Origin: Acanthopleura granulata
Taxonomy: Eukaryota; Mollusca; Polyplacophora; Chitonida; Chitonidae
DNA length: 64,000 nucleotides
Assembly: GCA_016165875.1 (NCBI GenBank)
Contig: JABBOT010000013.1
Location: 16,684,368 to 16,748,367, forward strand
Direction: 5' to 3'
Made by a program: the position numbers and the translations under genes. Position 1 is the stretch's first letter. The number at the start of each line of letters is the position of its first letter. The notes below the pieces were generated by a model. The model was given only the letters and a program-made list of their open reading frames with translations. It ran no database searches and was not told the origin of the DNA. Shown one piece after another: positions 59,648 to 64,000 of the stretch.

Positions 59648-59664
59648 TCGATGACACAGAGCCC

Positions 59665-62600
59665 GTGTCTGGAATTGCTAATGACAGGTATTTCCTGGGA
59701 CAAGTGAAGGGTGTCAACAAGACATCGGTACCACCATGGCTGACTGTGCTACACATGAATGGCACTGACATTGACTTTAAGATAGACTGTGGTGCTGATG
59801 TGACTGTGATTTCTGAGAAAATGTTCAAACAGTTACGAGAGAGACCTTCTCTCAGACCAAGATCAGTCATTTTGGACAGTCCTGGGGGTGAGTTAAGGTG
59901 TCTAGGACAGTTCATCAGTCGTTGTTTTCGTAAACAACAACCCTATTTCCTGGGAGTGTTTGTAGTAAGTAGTGATATTGACAATTTGTTGAGTCGGTCT
60001 ACAGCTGTCAAAATGAATTTGATCGCCCGTCTTGACACTGTAACACACCCAGAGGAAAATGAAGATGTGTTTGGTGAACTGGGTCTAATGAAAGACACGA
60101 TGGTTACAATTAAGTTGCGAGATGATGCTATTCCGTATTGTGCTACAACAGCTAGGCGAGTGCCTATTCCACAACTTAAGCAAGTTGAGGAAGAACTCAA
60201 GCGCATGGAGCGTCTCGGTGTGATAACTCCTGTAACAGAACCGACTGATTGGTGTTCACATATGGTCGTTGTGCCTAAACGTGGTGGTAAAGTACGCATC
60301 TGCATTGATCTAAAACCACTTAATAAAGCCGTTAAACGTGAGTTGTATACTCTTCCAACTGTCGATGACATACTTCACAAACAGTCAGGAGCTAAGGTAT
60401 TTTCTAAGTTAGATGCATCGTCTGGTTATTGGCAGTTAGGTCTTGATGAAGAAAGTAGCAAATTAACAACTTTCATAACGCCCACTGGCAGATTCAGATT
60501 CTTGAGAATGCCGTTTGGAATTTCAAGTGCCAGTGAAACTTTCCAACGTGAAATGGCTAAATTGTTAGATGGTTTACCCGGGTGTGTGGTATTCCAGGAT
60601 GATGTCATGGTATTTGGTCCAGATGTAAAGGAACATGACGACAATTTGTCCAGTGTTCTCAAGAAAGTGAGTGAATCTGGCATGAAACTCAATAAGGAGA
60701 AATGTGAAATTAGACAGAGTAGTGTTGAGTTCTTAGGACATTTCGTGAGTAAGGATGGTATTCAGCCTCATCCTGATAAAGTTCAAGCCATAAAGGACCT
60801 AAACCCACCTACCGACGTTAAACAGCTCAGGCAGGTAATGGGTATGATGAACTATTTGTGGAGACATGTTCCTCAAATGGCTGAGATAGCTGTTCCGCTT
60901 AACGACTTGTTGCAGAAACATGCAGTGTGGTCCTGGAATGAACCACAGGAGCGAGCGTTTCAGGAATTAAAGGACTTGATTTCTGAATCACTGGTCCTAG
61001 CTTTTTATAATGTTAATAAGCCGACAACAGTGAGTGCTGACGCTAGTCAGTACGGTATAGGAGCTGTGTTAATGCAACAACACAGTGATGGGCTGAAACC
61101 TGTGGCTTATTGTTCTCGTCGACTGACCGTCGCTGAACGACGATACGCCCAGATCGAAAAAGAGTGCTTAGCTAGCACTTGGGCATGTGAAAAGTTCAAC
61201 AAGTACATTTGTGGACTCGAACATTTCAGCTTGTTGACCGACCACAAACCACTGGCTCCACTAATCAATGATCGGAACATTGAGCAAGCTCCTGTGAGAT
61301 GTTAAAGACTCTTACTGAGGCTGATGCGGTATAATGCTAAGGCTAAGTATGTACCGGGGAAGAGTCTAGTCATAGCGGATTTATTGTCCAGATCTCCCAT
61401 GAACGCAACCTATGTACCTGATACAGAGTCTGAGGTTGTAGCTTATGTGCAGTCAGTTGGAGCTAATCTGCAGATTTCAGATCCACTGCTTCACAAAATC
61501 AGATTGTCAACTGACCACGATCCCATCTTGCAGCAAGTGATCGACTATACGATGGAAGGTTGGCCCAGATTCGTGCACAGTATTGATAATGATGTTCGTG
61601 AATTTCACAGCATTCGTGGTGAACTTAGTGTTGTTGATGGACTGTTAGTGCGTGGGACGCGTATTGTTATTCCCGAGTGTATGCGGGAGGGTACTCTGGA
61701 GAAACTTCATCATGGACACCAGGGACTGACTAAATGTCGTGAACGAGCTAAACAGACAGTCTGGTGGCCAGGACTTAATGACGCCATTGAACGTGTCGTG
61801 AAACACTGCCATCACTGTCAGATTAAGAGAGGTGCTCAACGCCATGAAACACTGCGATCTACACCACTTCCAGACCGTCCTTGGCAGACAATTGGTGCAG
61901 ATTTGTGTGAACTGCATTGCGAGAAGTATCGTGTAGTTGTAGACTACTATTCGAGATATAGTGAAACAGCTTACCTACCTCCTACAAAGGCCAGTGTAGT
62001 TATTGGGAAACTGAAGAACATGATATCTCGTTGGGGTATCCCAGAGACATTGGTAAGTGATAACGGACCTCAGTTCACCTGCAGTGAGTTTGACGCTTTT
62101 GTGAACATGTATGGCATCAAGCATGTATCTAGTAGCCCTCACTTCCACCAGTCAAACGGTGAGGTAGAAAGAGCTGTGCAGACAGCAAAGAACATTATCC
62201 GTCAGAAGGATCCATTCCTTGCATTATTGTCATACAGAGATACGCCTATACCTAGTTTAGGCTACAGTCCTAATAATTGATGTTGTCAAGGAAAGTTAGG
62301 ACGACTGTTCCTGCCCTGCCCAGTATGTTACAGCCTAAATGGCCTAACAGAAAGGAGATCCAGCATAATGATAGCCGAGCCAAGCCTGACCAGGCATATC
62401 ATTTCAACAGGAGGCATAGTGCCAAAGACTTGCCTATGCTGCAGCCCGGAGACAACGTTCGTATGAAACGACAAACAGTGGAGTCCTGCCGGTACTGTTG
62501 TTAAAGAGTCCGAATATCCGAGATCCTACATGGTACATGGCGAAAATGGTGGACTGTACCGCCGAAACCGAAAGCATCTACTTCATGTCCCAGGGGATAC

Positions 62601-62778
62601 TCATGTGTCGATCAATCAGGCTGAACCACCTGATCTGAAGGTGACTAACAATGCAAGTGTACCGACAGCAGTCTCTTGTCCACAGCAGTTGTCACCAGAT
62701 CATTGTAATGTTGGAGAATCTGGTCAAATGTCATCGTTTGGACGTCGTATCAAACCGGTGAAGCGATTGGACTTGTGA
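59665..62778 (+). pseudogene. pol: LTR2 pol (PR-RT-RH-INT) with few lesions
   Basis: One frame is open from before 59665 to a TAA at 61303-61305, then resumes in the same frame to about 62270. It shifts for some 190 bp and returns to the original frame from about 62470. The protease motif is D-C-G (59785-59793) rather than D-T/S-G. The reverse transcriptase has FQDD at 60592-60603 and LPTVDDIL. RNase H shows SADASQYGIGAV and LTDHKPL. The integrase has an HHCC finger (HHGHQGL to CHHC) and the catalytic residues in GADL, SDNGPQF and NGEVERAV. The tail is chromodomain-less and short. Confidence 0.85.
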
Positions 62779-63049
62779 CTGTAAGCTGTAGTTTGTGAAA
62801 TCTAACTGATGATATTCAGCGTGGACAGTTAAAGTGTTTTCCTTATAAGATGTTTGTCGTGTTCAAGATTTGAAATTTAATGTGTGGTCTGATGATGAAT
62901 CGCACATTTCTTGATAACTTTTCTTTCAGAAAAGACTTTGTTTTTGTAATTTCAAGTTTCAGATTGACAATTTTTAAGAAAGATTGCTATATCATTGTGT
63001 TGCTGGATCGAAAACCTCCCCAGCTCAATTGAATTTGAACTGTAAACTT

Positions 63050-63061
63050 AAAAGGGGGAGA
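63050..63061 (+). other. LTR2 polypurine tract
   Basis: AAAAGGGGGAGA lies immediately 5' of the 3' LTR, the expected plus-strand priming site. Confidence 0.85.
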
Positions 63062-63198
63062 TGTCATAATGTGTCATTGCATTGTGCATGGAACATGAGA
63101 GGCTACTCTAGTTGTCTCGACAGTTTACGACACTGTACCGCTTGTTGGTAATAAACACTTCTTGGTCACCCCATTGACGAGTCCATGCGGTCATGACA
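63062..63198 (+). repeat. LTR2 3' LTR (137 bp)
   Basis: Direct repeat of 58606-58742, followed by the TATAG target duplication. Confidence 0.93.
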
Positions 63199-63220
63199 TA
63201 TAGATGTATATATATATCAT

Positions 63221-63430
63221 CTCCTCTTACCAATGCAGGCGCCGTGAGTTCAAACCCAGTCATGATGACTTTCAGTCCGGTTGTACCTATGGAAGGTGTA
63301 CTAAATACCTGCGGATCGTCGTGGGTTTCGCCCTGTCACTGCCCGTCTCTTGCCACCACAACAGTGGCTGCCGTGGTATAAGTGAAGTATTCTTCACTAC
63401 GGAGTAAAATACCAATCAAATGAATAAATA
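63221..63430 (+). mobile_element. SINE copy (5' truncated)
   Basis: CTCTTACCAATGCAGGCGCC, B-box-like GTGAGTTCAAACCC, CGGATCGTCGTGGGTTTCGC, GTGGCTGCCGTGGTATAAGT and GTAAAATACCAATCAAATGA with an AATAAAT tail. It starts about 20 bp past the LTR2 target duplication. Confidence 0.7.
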
Positions 63431-64000
63431 TATATATCGTCTCTGATATACTACACATACATACCATGCATACAGATTCATGTTCACAACACCGACTAAA
63501 ATATAAGAGAATAGAGACACTTAAGAGAGCATCTACTACTGGTAAGTAATCTCCCATAATATGCCATGCGCGACTTGTATGTTACCGGGTAGAGCGTAAT
63601 GTACAGGTCGTTGCTTCAAACCCGCCAGGGAGGCCCTGGCATGCACAGCAATCCAAGACACCTTTCTAGAATAAATTGTTCTACGCCAGACATATAGTGA
63701 CATTCAGACATTTAGCCAGAATTCAAGATCAGGATGTCTCATTCACAATTTTCAACTATTTCCCTGTCTGTTCCATGGTAATTTTGTCAGAATAGAGAGT
63801 CTCAAAGACAATGAGACACTTCCCCTCCTCCCCCCCCCCACGCTAAACCTATGGTGGCATTGTATAAACGTAGGCGTCGAAAGCGACATTGGTATACCAG
63901 CCGTCAACCAAAATAGGCTTTCCCGGTCAATAATCGCAAGACCAGTATCCAAAACGACAAATAACACAAACCACCAGAGAACCTAAAAAGTATATGGAAT
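63431..64000. other. Right edge, no gene recognised
   Basis: A TATA-rich stretch and a C tract (63831-63839). No exon of the gene family is seen. The 5' exons of gene C would have to lie further right. Confidence 0.5.

Larger units (their letters stand above)
58606..63198 (+). mobile_element. LTR2: lightly damaged Ty3/gypsy-type LTR retrotransposon
   Basis: 4.6 kb with 137-bp LTRs (58606-58742 and 63062-63198) and a TATAG target duplication on both sides (58601-58605, 63199-63203). It has a tRNA-Leu-type primer site and a clear polypurine tract. The coding order is gag, protease, reverse transcriptase, RNase H, integrase. Short LTRs, a Leu primer and CCHC Gag fit the Mag/C-clade type of animal Ty3/gypsy elements (Steamer-like). 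LTRs differ at 7 of 137 positions. There are few lesions: one stop in gag, one in pol, and small frame changes near 59590, 62270 and 62465. No env. Confidence 0.93.

Noticed and set aside
1..64000. CRISPR array, operon or bacterial origin
   Set aside because: Introns, SINEs and Ty3/gypsy elements mark this as animal DNA; the tandem repeats lack repeat-spacer alternation.

Overview
The window looks like genomic DNA of an invertebrate animal. It is intron-rich and A+T-rich, carries scattered tRNA-derived SINE copies with AAAT/AATC-type tails and frequent ACATGTA motifs, and contains two Ty3/gypsy-type LTR retrotransposons. I favour a marine lophotrochozoan (mollusc or brachiopod type), but this rests on overall texture only. 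I see no bacterial, CRISPR or rRNA features and no convincing tRNA gene.

The main content is a minus-strand family of paralogous genes, read from high to low coordinates. Gene B has a 48-codon first coding exon (44656-44897), a 208-codon disordered middle exon (42950-43573), and then seven widely spaced exons (start coordinates 38441, 34789, 32143, 28164, 22620, 19449 and 13377). Each of the seven begins at a good splice acceptor, encodes one copy of the same roughly 95-residue domain, and ends in its own stop codon. Gene A repeats the plan: first exon 7287-7541, middle exon 5794-6483, terminal exon 3966-4756, and another at 1-367 that runs off the window. A tenth such exon (57792-58225) must belong to a third unit whose 5' exons lie beyond 64000. 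Every junction is phase 1, so any terminal exon can join either upstream exon in frame.

The repeated domain resembles the N-terminal (core-binding) part of Crypton-type tyrosine recombinases, the DUF3504 neighbourhood known from domesticated vertebrate genes such as KIAA1958, QRICH1 and the ZMYM family. The catalytic half is absent. The simplest reading is a nuclear DNA-binding or adaptor protein with one constant N-terminus and a menu of alternative C-terminal domains, similar in layout to Drosophila lola or mod(mdg4). Expression and alternative use are inferred, not seen.

The right part holds two retrotransposons. LTR1 (49225-55854) has a tRNA-Trp primer site, is inserted into a SINE, is heavily frameshifted and lacks the integrase core. 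LTR2 (58606-63198) has 137-bp LTRs, a tRNA-Leu primer site and 5-bp target duplications, and carries only a few lesions. The rest is introns and intergenic DNA with SINE fragments, a pair of MITE-like elements and several minisatellites, many of them immediately 3' of the terminal exons.
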